Below, piece by piece: positions 17,463 to 25,668 of a stretch of 64,000 nucleotides of DNA. The stretch covers positions 1-64,000 of the forward strand of contig CALFTN010000007.1 in the NCBI GenBank assembly GCA_937916395.1, given 5' to 3'. How positions within the stretch are numbered: the stretch's first letter is position 1; each line of letters opens with the position of its first letter. The notes beneath the pieces were generated by a model that saw nothing but the letters and a program-made list of their open reading frames with translations, was not told where the DNA came from and searched no databases. This stretch comes from an uncultured Clostridia bacterium (GTDB taxonomy: Bacteria > Bacillota > Clostridia > Oscillospirales > Acutalibacteraceae). Position numbers and translations under genes: made by a program.

Positions 17463-17701
17463 TGTAATTTTAATAAACCTAAATGTTTAAAAACAAAGGG
17501 GGAAAAACAGATGGATGCTGGCGGTAGTTGTAGTCACGCGAGAAATAAAATCCGATATTTTGGCGGTTTAAAAACGAAGCCACAAGTGGCATCTGTTTTT
17601 GTTATTGTCTGACTGAAAAATTAAGGTGCTTTTGCCTTGAGTTTTTTCGGTTTTGTGGCATTTTGTAAAATTAACCGCCGAGCGTAAAGCTCGGTTTTTT
17701 T
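17463..17701 (+). promoter_or_regulatory. mgtE attenuator leader
   Basis: Not an M-box by eye. AAAAACAGATG (17503-17513, covering the leader-ORF start) pairs perfectly with CATCTGTTTTT (17590-17600). GCCAC-AA-GTGGC (17579-17590) is a local hairpin. GGCGGTT (17562-17568) inside the ORF can pair with AACCGCC (17673-17679), which overlaps the 5' arm of a terminator CCGAGC/GCTCGG plus seven T (17678-17701). This layout fits translation-dependent attenuation of the Mg2+ transporter gene. Confidence 0.7.
17511..17612 (+). CDS. Leader peptide (33 aa) upstream of mgtE
   Basis: A short ORF with an excellent ribosome site (AAAGGGGG, 7-8 bp before ATG). The peptide begins MDAGGSCSHARNKIRYFG and ends in the hydrophobic VASVFVIV. 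It lies wholly inside the structured mgtE leader; its start codon is in an 11-bp helix and codons 18-20 hold one arm of a possible antiterminator, so translation of this ORF should decide whether mgtE is transcribed. I cannot confirm conservation without a search. Confidence 0.65.
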   Translation: MDAGGSCSHARNKIRYFGGLKTKPQVASVFVIV

Positions 17702-17743
17702 ATTTCTTAACCTATTGGAAAAACTAGAGTTGGAGGTTAAGAT

Positions 17744-19096
17744 ATGGATAAAGACATTATCATAAAATTATTTGAGAAAAAAGAATATAAAGCAATAAAA
17801 AGTATCTTCGATACAATGAACCCTGTTGATACTGCTACTCTTTTGCCTGAATTCGAAGAAAAAGAAATGGTGCTTCTTTTTAGATTAATTCCAAAAGAAA
17901 ATGCTGCAATGGTGTTTACTTATCTTGAAGCTGATTCACAACAGGTTCTTTTAGAAGCGTTTACTGATAAAGAGTTAAAGCATATTATGGACGAAATGTT
18001 CATTGACGATACTGTTGACGTTATCGAAGAAATGCCTGCAAACGTTGTAAGTAGAATGTTAAGTGCGGCAGGCGATAAGAGAGAAAGTATAAATAAAATT
18101 CTCAATTATCCGGAAGACAGTGCCGGTAGTATTATGACTTTAGAGTATATTACTCTTTTGCCAACTATGACTATTGGTGATGCGCTAAAAAAGATTAAAT
18201 CAATCGGTGCAAAATTTGAAACGGTTTACACCTGCTATGTTGTTGAAAAGCATAAGCTTTTAGGTATTATTACAGCAAAAGAGCTTCTCACTCAGGATGA
18301 TAATATTGTTATTTCAGATGCAATGGAAACAAATATTATTACAGTCAATACTCATTCAGATAAAGAAGAGGTTGCTAATTTACTTAATAAATATGACTTT
18401 TTGGCGCTTCCTGTTGTTGACGTTGAAAACTGTATGGTAGGTATTGTTACCATTGACGACGCTATGGATGTTATCTTGGAAGAAGCTGAAGAAGATATTC
18501 AGATGATGTCTGGTATTACACCAACTGATAAGCCATTTTTAAAGACATCTGTTTTTGAAATTTTCAGAACAAGAATTCCGTGGCTTTTAATTCTTATGCT
18601 TTCTTCAACATTTACAGGAATTATTATTTCTGGTTTTGAAACAGCACTTGAAAAATTGGTTGTACTTACTGCGTTTATTCCTATGATTATGGGAACAGGC
18701 GGTAACTCAGGCAGTCAGGCTTCTGTTACAGTTATTCGTGGTCTTTCTTTGGGCGAGGTTGAAATTAAAGATGTTTTAAAGGTTCTATGGAAAGAAATAA
18801 GAGTTTCTGTCCTTTGTGGTGTTGTTATAGCTGTTGCAACATTTTTAAAGGTTTATTTTATAGATGGTCTTGTTATGGGTACAGAAAATGTATCTTTGGT
18901 AGTTTCTTTAGTGGTAGCGTTAACTCTTTGTGTAACAGTTATTGTTGCAAAGATAATTGGTTGCGTGTTACCTATTTTAGCTAAAAAAATGGGCTTCGAC
19001 CCTGCTGTTATGGCAAGTCCTTTTATCACAACTTTAGTAGATGCTATTTCGCTTTTAGTTTACTTTGGTATTGCAAAGGCGTTTTTGCCTATATAA
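17744..19096 (+). CDS. mgtE: Magnesium transporter MgtE
   Basis: A 450-aa protein of full family length. Domain order: the N-terminal superhelical domain (about 1-130, with NPVDTATLLPEFEEKE and DTVDVIEEMPANVVSRML), a CBS pair (about 130-255, ending in VGIVTIDDAMDVILEEAEED), a connecting helix and five membrane helices with MIMGTGGNSGSQASVTVIRG, the conserved pore stretch. MgtE is a homodimeric Mg2+ channel closed by Mg2+ binding to its cytosolic domains. Regulation appears to be through the leader at 17463-17701. A GGAGG ribosome site precedes the ATG. Confidence 0.95.
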   Translation: MDKDIIIKLFEKKEYKAIKSIFDTMNPVDTATLLPEFEEKEMVLLFRLIPKENAAMVFTYLEADSQQVLLEAFTDKELKHIMDEMFIDDTVDVIEEMPANVVSRMLSAAGDKRESINKILNYPEDSAGSIMTLEYITLLPTMTIGDALKKIKSIGAKFETVYTCYVVEKHKLLGIITAKELLTQDDNIVISDAMETNIITVNTHSDKEEVANLLNKYDFLALPVVDVENCMVGIVTIDDAMDVILEEAEEDIQMMSGITPTDKPFLKTSVFEIFRTRIPWLLILMLSSTFTGIIISGFETALEKLVVLTAFIPMIMGTGGNSGSQASVTVIRGLSLGEVEIKDVLKVLWKEIRVSVLCGVVIAVATFLKVYFIDGLVMGTENVSLVVSLVVALTLCVTVIVAKIIGCVLPILAKKMGFDPAVMASPFITTLVDAISLLVYFGIAKAFLPI

Positions 19097-19121
19097 AAAT
19101 AAATGTATTTCGGAGAAATTT

Positions 19122-20234
19122 ATGAGTTTAAAATTTAAAAACGGTAAATTTACAATTTTACAGGTAAGCGACCCACAGGATTTACAGTATGTAAGAAAAA
19201 CAATGATGAAAATGCTAGATAAGGCATACGACATGGTAAAGCCTGACTTGATTGTGTTTACAGGCGATAATGTTTTAGGTAATCACTTCCGTGATGCAAG
19301 AACCTTAACACCTCTTTTTGTTAAAACAAAAGAAGCAGAGTATAAGGCAATGAAAATTGCAATTGAAAAGCTCTTAAGACCAGTTGAAGACAGAAAAATT
19401 CCGTTTTCTATGATTTATGGTAATCACGATGATATGAACGAGATTACAAAAAAAGAGCAGTCAGATATTTATAGAAGATACCCACATTTTGTAGGTCTTG
19501 ATAATGATGTTGAAATATTAAAGGACGAGACCTTTAATATTCCTATTTATTCAGAGGATGGCAGTGAAATAAAGTTTAATATCTGGATGATGGATAGTGC
19601 CTGGAAAGATAAAGAAGCGGATAAATGCTATAACCAGGTAAAGCCTGAAGCAATTGAATGGTATAAGAAAAAGAGTGCAGAATTAAAAGCACAAAATGGT
19701 GGAGAGCCTGTGCCTTCTTTAATGTTCCAGCATATTCCGTTAATAGAAATGCTCGATTTAATGGAAGAATGTAATAAGGATGACGAAGGTGCTGTAATTG
19801 GTCCTGAGGGCAAATACTTTAAAGCAAAACCGTGTGTAGATGGTGAAATCGGTGAATATATATGCACAGTTTCACAGGGTAATGGTCAGGTAGAAGCAAT
19901 TAAAGAATGTGGTGATATAAAAGCAATTGTTTTTGGTCACGACCATCAGAATTGCTTTACTACAACACTCGATGGAATAAATATTGTGCAGACACCTTGT
20001 GCATCGTTCCGTTGCTACGGCAGACGTTCCAGAGGTGTAAGAGTTTTCACAATTGATGAAAAAACAGGTAATTACGAAACACAGCACCTTAATTATAAGG
20101 ATTTATGTGGCGATAGCTTAAAGGCAGAGTTAGAATACATCTGGGATGCAGATGGAATGTTAAAAGAAAAAATTCTTTTATGCCTTGGTGTAGGTTTTAT
20201 TACAACAACTATAAAGCATTTTTTGAAAAAGTAA
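19122..20234 (+). CDS. Calcineurin-like metallophosphoesterase
   Basis: A 370-aa protein with the metal ligands in order: QVSDPQD, FTGDNVLG, YGNHDDM, FQHIP and FGHDHQN. No signal peptide at the N-terminus; a short hydrophobic C-terminus (LCLGVGFITTTIKHFLKK) could be a membrane tail. It is closely related in layout to the partial protein at 62436. The start is ATG 19122 with GGAG 7 bp upstream; the longer frame from 19065 runs into mgtE and is not used. It probably forms an operon with the GDPD gene 22 bp downstream. Confidence 0.85.
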   Translation: MSLKFKNGKFTILQVSDPQDLQYVRKTMMKMLDKAYDMVKPDLIVFTGDNVLGNHFRDARTLTPLFVKTKEAEYKAMKIAIEKLLRPVEDRKIPFSMIYGNHDDMNEITKKEQSDIYRRYPHFVGLDNDVEILKDETFNIPIYSEDGSEIKFNIWMMDSAWKDKEADKCYNQVKPEAIEWYKKKSAELKAQNGGEPVPSLMFQHIPLIEMLDLMEECNKDDEGAVIGPEGKYFKAKPCVDGEIGEYICTVSQGNGQVEAIKECGDIKAIVFGHDHQNCFTTTLDGINIVQTPCASFRCYGRRSRGVRVFTIDEKTGNYETQHLNYKDLCGDSLKAELEYIWDADGMLKEKILLCLGVGFITTTIKHFLKK

Positions 20235-20256
20235 AAAATACATAGGAGAAAGCGAA

Positions 20257-21015
20257 ATGGCAAAGATTAATGTTATTTCACACAGAGGTGCAAATATGGT
20301 AGCACCTCAGAATACTTTACCAGCATTTAAAAAATCATTTGAGATTGGTTGCGATGGTGTAGAAACAGATATTCACTTAACCAAAGATGGTATACCTGTT
20401 TTATGTCATAACTTTACTATTGATGAAACCTCAACAGGCAAAGGTGCTATTAAAGATATGACCTATGAGGAACTTTTGCAATATGATTTCGGCTCATATA
20501 AGGGAGAGGAATTCAAAGATACTAAAATTCCACTTGTTGAAGAATTCATTAAGCTTTGCAAAGAAAATAATGTAGAAGTGCTTAATATTGAACTTAAAAG
20601 TGAAGTTCCAGGCGAGGCACCAATTGAATTCCCAAAAGCTACAATTGAACTCTGCAAAAAATATGATATGTTTGATAAGTTGATTATTTCAAGCTTCGAC
20701 CCTGCAATTTTAGTTGTGTGTAAAAAGCTTGACCCAAATTGTAAAACAGGTCTTCTTTATGCACCAGATAAAAAAATCGGCAGAAGAATTATGTTTAAGC
20801 CATTTAGGTTTGCTAAAGAGATTAAAGCAGATGCAGTTCATCCGTTCAGTGCATTGGTTACAAAAGAATATGTAAAAAAAGCACACAAAGAGGGAATTAT
20901 GGTTAACCCGTGGACTGTTAATAAAGAAAAAGAAATCAAAAGAATGATTTTTTGCGGAGTCGACGGAATTATTACTGATGACCCAGGACTTTGCAACAAG
21001 TTGATAAACTCTTGA
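20257..21015 (+). CDS. Glycerophosphodiester phosphodiesterase
   Basis: A 252-aa GDPD-family protein. Key motifs: SHRGANMVAPQNTLPAF (catalytic His near residue 8), GVETDIHLTKDGIPVLCHN (metal ligands Glu and Asp plus the second catalytic His), NIELKSE and the late VNPWTVNKE. It would split glycerophosphodiesters from lipid turnover into glycerol 3-phosphate and an alcohol. With no signal peptide it is cytosolic (UgpQ-like). An AGGAG site precedes the ATG, and it follows a metallophosphoesterase in one transcript. Confidence 0.92.
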   Translation: MAKINVISHRGANMVAPQNTLPAFKKSFEIGCDGVETDIHLTKDGIPVLCHNFTIDETSTGKGAIKDMTYEELLQYDFGSYKGEEFKDTKIPLVEEFIKLCKENNVEVLNIELKSEVPGEAPIEFPKATIELCKKYDMFDKLIISSFDPAILVVCKKLDPNCKTGLLYAPDKKIGRRIMFKPFRFAKEIKADAVHPFSALVTKEYVKKAHKEGIMVNPWTVNKEKEIKRMIFCGVDGIITDDPGLCNKLINS

Positions 21016-21030
21016 TTTTAGCGCAGAACA

Positions 21031-21060
21031 GAAACCCGAAACACAAAAGTTTCGGGTTTC
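21031..21060 (+). terminator. Terminator hairpin
   Basis: Perfect GAAACCCGAAAC / GTTTCGGGTTTC stem with a 6-nt loop; T-rich sequence follows (TTAGTCATTTTTTT). Confidence 0.8.
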
Positions 21061-21075
21061 TTAGTCATTTTTTTA

Positions 21076-21106
21076 CCCGCTCGACGTACCTTTGTACGTC
21101 TTCGGG
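21076..21106. repeat. Intergenic hairpin
   Basis: CCCG..GACGTAC-CTTT-GTACGTC..CGGG, a second GC-rich hairpin in the 170-bp gap before the MGMT-like gene. The remainder of the gap shows nothing clear. Confidence 0.55.
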
Positions 21107-21184
21107 GATAAAGAAAATGTCTTCTGCATCTAAACTCAAGAGTTTCTCATCGTTTCAGTAAACAATCGGATAGAGGTGTGAAGT

Positions 21185-21490
21185 ATGTCAGTTTTTGAAA
21201 GAATTTACGAAGTAGTAAAAACAATTCCAAAAGGCAAAGTAACAACCTATGGTCAGGTAGCGTTATTAGCTGGTAATCCACGTTGGTCGAGAGTAGTGGG
21301 GTATGCTTTGCATAAAAATCCACAACCAGGAATTATTCCTTGCCACAGAGTAGTAACAAGAAATGGTGAAGTAGCAAAAAGCTTTGCATTTGGTGGAGAA
21401 AATGTGCAAAGAGAGCTGTTAGAAAATGAAGGAATTGAATTTAAAAATGACGGCACAATCGACCTTAAAAAATATGGTTGGTTTGGTTGA
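21185..21490 (+). CDS. MGMT-family DNA-binding domain protein (methyltransferase-like)
   Basis: A 101-aa protein equal to the C-terminal domain of O6-methylguanine-DNA methyltransferase: GKVTTYGQVALLAGNPRWSRVVGYAL, the Arg finger region, then IPCHRVV with the alkyl-accepting Cys. The Cys is kept (alkyltransferase-like proteins have Trp there), so a repair role is possible, although the usual N-terminal domain and C-terminal extension are absent. A GAGGTG site precedes the ATG; it is monocistronic. Confidence 0.85.
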   Translation: MSVFERIYEVVKTIPKGKVTTYGQVALLAGNPRWSRVVGYALHKNPQPGIIPCHRVVTRNGEVAKSFAFGGENVQRELLENEGIEFKNDGTIDLKKYGWFG

Positions 21491-21515
21491 ATATATTGTA
21501 AAAATATGCTAAAAT
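21487..21515 (+). promoter_or_regulatory. Sigma-70 type promoter
   Basis: TTGAAT, a 17-bp spacer and TAAAAT (21510-21515). The -35 overlaps the stop of the MGMT-like gene; it drives the DUF4965 gene at 21555. Confidence 0.6.
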
Positions 21516-21554
21516 TTTAACAGCAAATTCTTTTAAATAGAAAGGATAAATTTT

Positions 21555-23441
21555 ATGAAGCTTCGTGCACCAGCTGTTCCGCTTATTACTATTGACCCAT
21601 ATTTTTCAGTGTGGTCAAGAGACGAAAATATAAATTTTAATTTTACAGAGCATTGGACAAATAAATCAAACTCAATAATTGGTACAGTTTTTATAGATGA
21701 AAAAGAATATTTATTTTTAGGCTACGACAGAGATATTTTAAAATTAGACCAGACTTCAATTGATATTGATGCATTTTCAACTACTGTAGTAATGGAAAAT
21801 GATGAAATTTTACTTAATTTAAAATTTACTTCACCAGTTCTTGTGAATGATTTAGAGCTTTTAACACGCCCTGTTTCTTATTTAGCAGTTGATTATAAGT
21901 TAAAGGATAATAAAAATCACAATGTTAAAATAGATGTTCGTGTGAGCGAAGAGCTTTGCCTTGACAGAGCCTGCCAGAATGATTTATTACAGGAAAATGT
22001 TTCAGTCGGAAATCTCATTGGTATGAGAATGGGTAACGTAGAGCAGAATCCACTTCACAAAAGTGGTGACGATATTCGAATTGACTGGGGTTACGTTTAT
22101 CTTTTTACTAATGGTAAAAATGCCATTACTAAAACAAGTGACAGACACGGCAGAGAATATATTCACACTGTTTGTGAAGCAAACGAAAATGAAAAAACAT
22201 TGTTCTTCTTTGCTTATGATGATATTGAAAGCATAGAATACTTCAAAAAACCATTAAAATCTTACTGGAACAGAAACGGCAAGACAATTCTTGAAGCAGT
22301 AAAAGAAGCGAATGACGATTATAAAGAAACTTTAAAAAGATGTAACGAATTTTCAGAAAAGCTTTATAATGATGCAGTGAATGTCGGTGGTGAAAAGTAT
22401 GCCGAATTACTTTTACTCTCATATCGTCAGGTTATTGCTGCTCACAAATTAGTGTTAGATGAAAACGGAGAAATTCTTTACATATCAAAAGAATGTAATT
22501 CAAATGGTTGTGCTGCAACGGTTGATGTAAGCTATCCGTCTACACCGATGTTTTTACTTTACAATCCTGAATTGGTTAAGGGCATGATGAGACCTATTTA
22601 TAAATATGCTAAAAGCGATGAATGGACCTTTGATTTTGCACCACACGATGTTGGTCAATATCCACTTCTTAATGGTCAGGTTTATGGTGAAAATCAATTA
22701 AAATATCAGATGCCTGTTGAAGAATGTGGTAATATGCTCGTTATGGAAACAAACGTTGCACTCGCTACAAAATCAACTTCATTTGCAGAAAGTCATATAG
22801 AAACTCTTGAAAAATGGTGTAAATATTTAATGGAATTCGGTGCTGACCCTGGTAACCAGCTTTGCACCGACGACTTTGCAGGTCATTTAGAGCATAACTG
22901 CAACCTTTCTTTAAAAGCAATTATGGGTCTTCGTGGTATGGCAATTATTATGGAGATGTCAGGTGATAAAGAAAAGGCTGATTTTTATAAAGCAGAAGCA
23001 GAAAAAATGGCGGAAAACTGGCTCAAAACTGCAGTGGATGAAAACGGCGAAAGCCTTTTAGCTTTCAACAGACCAAATACATTTTCAATGAAATATAATA
23101 TGGTCTGGGACAGAGTATGGGGCACAGGTCTTTTTTCACAGGAGTTTATGGACAGAGAACTTAAGAACAATAAAAAATACTTTAATAAGTATGGTATGCC
23201 ACTTGATTCAAGAGCAGACTACACAAAGAGTGACTGGCTCGTGTGGGTTGCTTCAATGGCGAGTGACAAAAAGACATTCGAAGAATTTATAGAACCACTT
23301 TGGCTTACTTATAATGACACTGCAACGCGTGTTGCCATGACTGACTGGTACGACACAAAGTCTGGTAATATGGTTGAGTTTAAACACCGCACCGTTCAGG
23401 GTGGATTGTTTATGAAAATTTTAATGGAGAAAAAGTTTTAA
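21555..23441 (+). CDS. Glutaminase A-like (DUF4965/DUF5127/DUF1793) protein
   Basis: A 628-aa protein. The opening LRAPAVPLITIDPYFSVWS, an N-terminal beta domain (about 1-230), and a helical part with YRQVIAAHKLV, CNSNGCAATVDVSYPSTPMFL, FAPHDVGQYPL and CTDDFAGHLEHN fit the DUF4965/DUF1793 (GtaA-type) family with a six-hairpin fold. Some members are glutaminases and others are thought to act on glycans. No signal peptide is present, so it is intracellular here. The last base overlaps the ATG of rsmH (TAATG), which indicates translational coupling. Confidence 0.85.
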   Translation: MKLRAPAVPLITIDPYFSVWSRDENINFNFTEHWTNKSNSIIGTVFIDEKEYLFLGYDRDILKLDQTSIDIDAFSTTVVMENDEILLNLKFTSPVLVNDLELLTRPVSYLAVDYKLKDNKNHNVKIDVRVSEELCLDRACQNDLLQENVSVGNLIGMRMGNVEQNPLHKSGDDIRIDWGYVYLFTNGKNAITKTSDRHGREYIHTVCEANENEKTLFFFAYDDIESIEYFKKPLKSYWNRNGKTILEAVKEANDDYKETLKRCNEFSEKLYNDAVNVGGEKYAELLLLSYRQVIAAHKLVLDENGEILYISKECNSNGCAATVDVSYPSTPMFLLYNPELVKGMMRPIYKYAKSDEWTFDFAPHDVGQYPLLNGQVYGENQLKYQMPVEECGNMLVMETNVALATKSTSFAESHIETLEKWCKYLMEFGADPGNQLCTDDFAGHLEHNCNLSLKAIMGLRGMAIIMEMSGDKEKADFYKAEAEKMAENWLKTAVDENGESLLAFNRPNTFSMKYNMVWDRVWGTGLFSQEFMDRELKNNKKYFNKYGMPLDSRADYTKSDWLVWVASMASDKKTFEEFIEPLWLTYNDTATRVAMTDWYDTKSGNMVEFKHRTVQGGLFMKILMEKKF

Positions 23442-24538
23442 TGGAAGAAAACAAACAAAATGCAGAATTACAAACAGGAGAAGTAGTGCATAAACGCAGA
23501 AAGCGTTATTCGGGTACTCACCCTAAGAAATTCAATGAGAAATATAAAGAATTAAATCCTGAAAAATATAAAGAAGATGTAGCCCACATTATTGCTCGTG
23601 GTGCTACACCTGCTGGAATGCATATTTCTATTATGGTTCAGGAAATATTGGATTTTTTAGATATTAAACCAGGGCAAATTGGTCTAGATGCTACTTTGGG
23701 CTATGGCGGTCACACTAAAGCTATGCTCGAAAAGCTTGAGGGTAAAGGGCATATTTACGGACTTGATGTAGACCCTATAGAATCAGAAAAAACTAAAAAA
23801 CGTTTAGCAGATTTGGGCTTTGGGGAAGATATTTTAACAGTTCGTTTGCAGAATTTTAAGGATATTGATAAAGTATCAGAAGAAACTGGACATAAGTTTA
23901 ATTTTATTCTTGCCGATTTAGGTGTTTCTTCAATGCAGATAGATAACCCCGAGCGTGGTTTTTCATATAAGGTAGATGGCCCTTTAGATTTAAGACTTAA
24001 CCCGCAAAAAGGAGTCAGCGGTGCTGACAGGTTAAAGCAATTAACAAAGGCAGAAATTGAAGGAATGTTAATTGAAAATTCCGACGAGCCTTATGCCGAT
24101 AAAATTGCAACTGCAATTTGTCGTTGGAGAAGTCAGAAAAGACCAATAGAAACTACAACCGATTTAAGAAAATGCATTACTGAAGCACTTTCATTTTTAC
24201 CTAAAAATGAACAAAAAGAAGCTGTAAAAAAATCGTGTCAGCGTACTTTTCAGGCAATAAGAATTGACATAAACAGCGAGTTTGAAGTGCTTTATGAATT
24301 CTTGGAAAAATTACCGTCTGTTTTAGCTCCTGGTGGCAGAGTTGCAGTTTTAACTTTCCATTCAGGTGAAGACAGATTAGTTAAAAAAGCATTTAAAGAA
24401 TATAATCGTGCCGGCGTATTCTCAGAAGTTGCACGTGATGTAATAAGACCATCTCAGGAAGAATGCTTTAAAAATAGCCGTGCAAAATCGACTAAAATGA
24501 GATGGGCGATAATGTCGCTACGCTCCAGTGAAGAGTGA
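23441..24538 (+). CDS. rsmH: 16S rRNA m4C1402 methyltransferase RsmH (extended form)
   Basis: A 365-aa protein. The SAM-binding region reads LDATLGYGGHTKAML and YGLDVDPIE, followed by LADLGVSSMQIDNPERGFSY and late VLTFHSGEDRLVKKAF, all diagnostic for RsmH (MraW). It methylates N4 of C1402 in 16S rRNA. It is about 50 aa longer than usual at the N-terminus, with a basic segment (HKRRKRYSGTHPKKF), and it is not in a division/cell-wall cluster but coupled to a DUF4965 gene. It may be the second, long RsmH paralogue seen in some Clostridia. Its last codons lie in a heptamer repeat. Confidence 0.9.
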   Translation: MEENKQNAELQTGEVVHKRRKRYSGTHPKKFNEKYKELNPEKYKEDVAHIIARGATPAGMHISIMVQEILDFLDIKPGQIGLDATLGYGGHTKAMLEKLEGKGHIYGLDVDPIESEKTKKRLADLGFGEDILTVRLQNFKDIDKVSEETGHKFNFILADLGVSSMQIDNPERGFSYKVDGPLDLRLNPQKGVSGADRLKQLTKAEIEGMLIENSDEPYADKIATAICRWRSQKRPIETTTDLRKCITEALSFLPKNEQKEAVKKSCQRTFQAIRIDINSEFEVLYEFLEKLPSVLAPGGRVAVLTFHSGEDRLVKKAFKEYNRAGVFSEVARDVIRPSQEECFKNSRAKSTKMRWAIMSLRSSEE

Positions 24539-24555
24539 ATAATGAATGGTGAATA
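24528..24555. repeat. Heptamer tandem repeat (GTGAATA type)
   Basis: GTGAAGA, GTGAATA, ATGAATG, GTGAATA; the first units encode the last residues and stop of RsmH. Confidence 0.7.
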
Positions 24556-24560
24556 ATTGT

Positions 24561-24579
24561 GGGACCTGCGGTCGGCATT
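24561..24579 (+). repeat. Perfect 19-bp inverted repeat, left arm
   Basis: GGGACCTGCGGTCGGCATT; its exact reverse complement is at 24897-24915. GC-rich compared with its surroundings. Confidence 0.9.
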
Positions 24580-24626
24580 ATAATATTTTGTTTTTATTCG
24601 TAAATACTAACTTCAGGTGATGAAAT

Positions 24627-24875
24627 ATGAATAAAAATGATAAAAAGAAAAATTTAAAAGAACAGGGTGTAGATGAATATCAGGTTGAAATGACGCCATC
24701 GGCGGTTTCTGTTGGTGATGCACCAGATGATTCATTTCAGTTAGTAAATAAATACGGAACTTACGAAATTCAACCAACTGCAGATACAGACAATAAGTTC
24801 CCCACAATAGCCCAAGGCTTTTCACGAAAAGAACAAGAACGAGAAAGACTTGACGAAAAGAAGGGTGACAAATAA
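24627..24875 (+). CDS. Small hypothetical protein between inverted repeats
   Basis: An 82-aa, highly charged protein (Lys/Asp/Glu-rich ends, a central VNKYGTYEIQPTADTDNKFP) with no membrane segment and no family I recognise. AGGTGAT sits before the ATG, supporting real translation. It lies alone between two arms of a perfect 19-bp inverted repeat. It may be a small acidic or disordered regulator, or cargo of a short mobile unit. Confidence 0.6.
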   Translation: MNKNDKKKNLKEQGVDEYQVEMTPSAVSVGDAPDDSFQLVNKYGTYEIQPTADTDNKFPTIAQGFSRKEQERERLDEKKGDK

Positions 24876-24896
24876 GTTATGTTGCTTAAAACTTAC

Positions 24897-24915
24897 AATG
24901 CCGACCGCAGGTCCC
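24897..24915 (-). repeat. Perfect 19-bp inverted repeat, right arm
   Basis: Exact reverse complement of 24561-24579; the enclosed unit, arms included, is 355 bp. Confidence 0.9.
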
Positions 24916-24952
24916 GAAATTCTTAATTCAAACGACAAAAGGAGTTTTTACT

Positions 24953-25624
24953 ATGGGCAAAATAATCGCTCTTGGTGGCGGTGTTTTTGAAAATGGCGAA
25001 GTGTTGCCAATTATAGAGAGAATTTATGAGATATGTGGTAAGAATAATCCAAGTGTTTTATATTTACCAACAGCCGGATTTGACGATATGGATGATTCTG
25101 AAATTATTTTAAAGCCATTTAAAGAACGTTCAACTACCGTTAATTCGCTTCTTTTAACAGATGAAAGCTTAACTGAAGAAGATATTAAAAATAAAATTCT
25201 TTCAGCAGACATTATCTACGCTGGTGGCGGTAATCTTGAGTTTTTAATGAATACCTTTAAAAAGACCAAGGCAGACAAATATTTAAAAGAAGCTTATGAA
25301 AATGGCGTCGTGCTTTCGGGACTTTCGTCTGGGGCTATGTGCTGGTTCGAGATGGGCTGGGATGATTGTGGCGAAGACCATTCATTTATTTTTGTTGAGT
25401 GCCTTGGTATTTTAAAGGGGTGCTTCTGCCCACATTACGAGGGTAAAACCTGGAATAATTTTAAAAACGCTATTAAAACAATTGATTTTGATGGAATAGC
25501 GGCAGAGGATGGTGCCGCACTTACATACGTTGATGGTGTTTTCGGTACAGTAAACGGCACTGAGGACGGCGATGTTTTTGTGTTTAAAAAAGAAAACAAT
25601 TATAAAGAAGAGTTGTTTAAATAA
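24953..25624 (+). CDS. Peptidase E-like serine peptidase (family S51)
   Basis: A 223-aa protein of S51 type. IIALGGGVFENGEVLP opens the fold, GGGNLEFLMNTFKK is the oxyanion region, and GLSSGAMCWFEMG contains the nucleophile Ser (about 125). Further residues are HYEGKTWNNF and IAAEDGAALTYVDG. Family members split N-terminal Asp dipeptides or act on cyanophycin-type peptides; the exact substrate is unknown. No signal peptide, so cytosolic. The ribosome site AAAGGAG is strong. A bidirectional terminator separates it from the convergent gene. Confidence 0.85.
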   Translation: MGKIIALGGGVFENGEVLPIIERIYEICGKNNPSVLYLPTAGFDDMDDSEIILKPFKERSTTVNSLLLTDESLTEEDIKNKILSADIIYAGGGNLEFLMNTFKKTKADKYLKEAYENGVVLSGLSSGAMCWFEMGWDDCGEDHSFIFVECLGILKGCFCPHYEGKTWNNFKNAIKTIDFDGIAAEDGAALTYVDGVFGTVNGTEDGDVFVFKKENNYKEELFK

Positions 25625-25628
25625 TAAA

Positions 25629-25664
25629 AATCCTTTCAGAGAAATTCTCTGAAAGGATTTTTTA
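25629..25664. terminator. Bidirectional terminator
   Basis: AATCCTTTCAGAGAA / TTCTCTGAAAGGATT with T-runs on both strands between convergent genes. Confidence 0.9.
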
Positions 25665-25668
25665 TAAG

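Noticed and set aside
17463..17701. M-box (ykoK) riboswitch upstream of mgtE
   Set aside because: The conserved core of the M-box could not be found by eye; the leader-ORF and its pairings explain the region better. A cmscan would decide.
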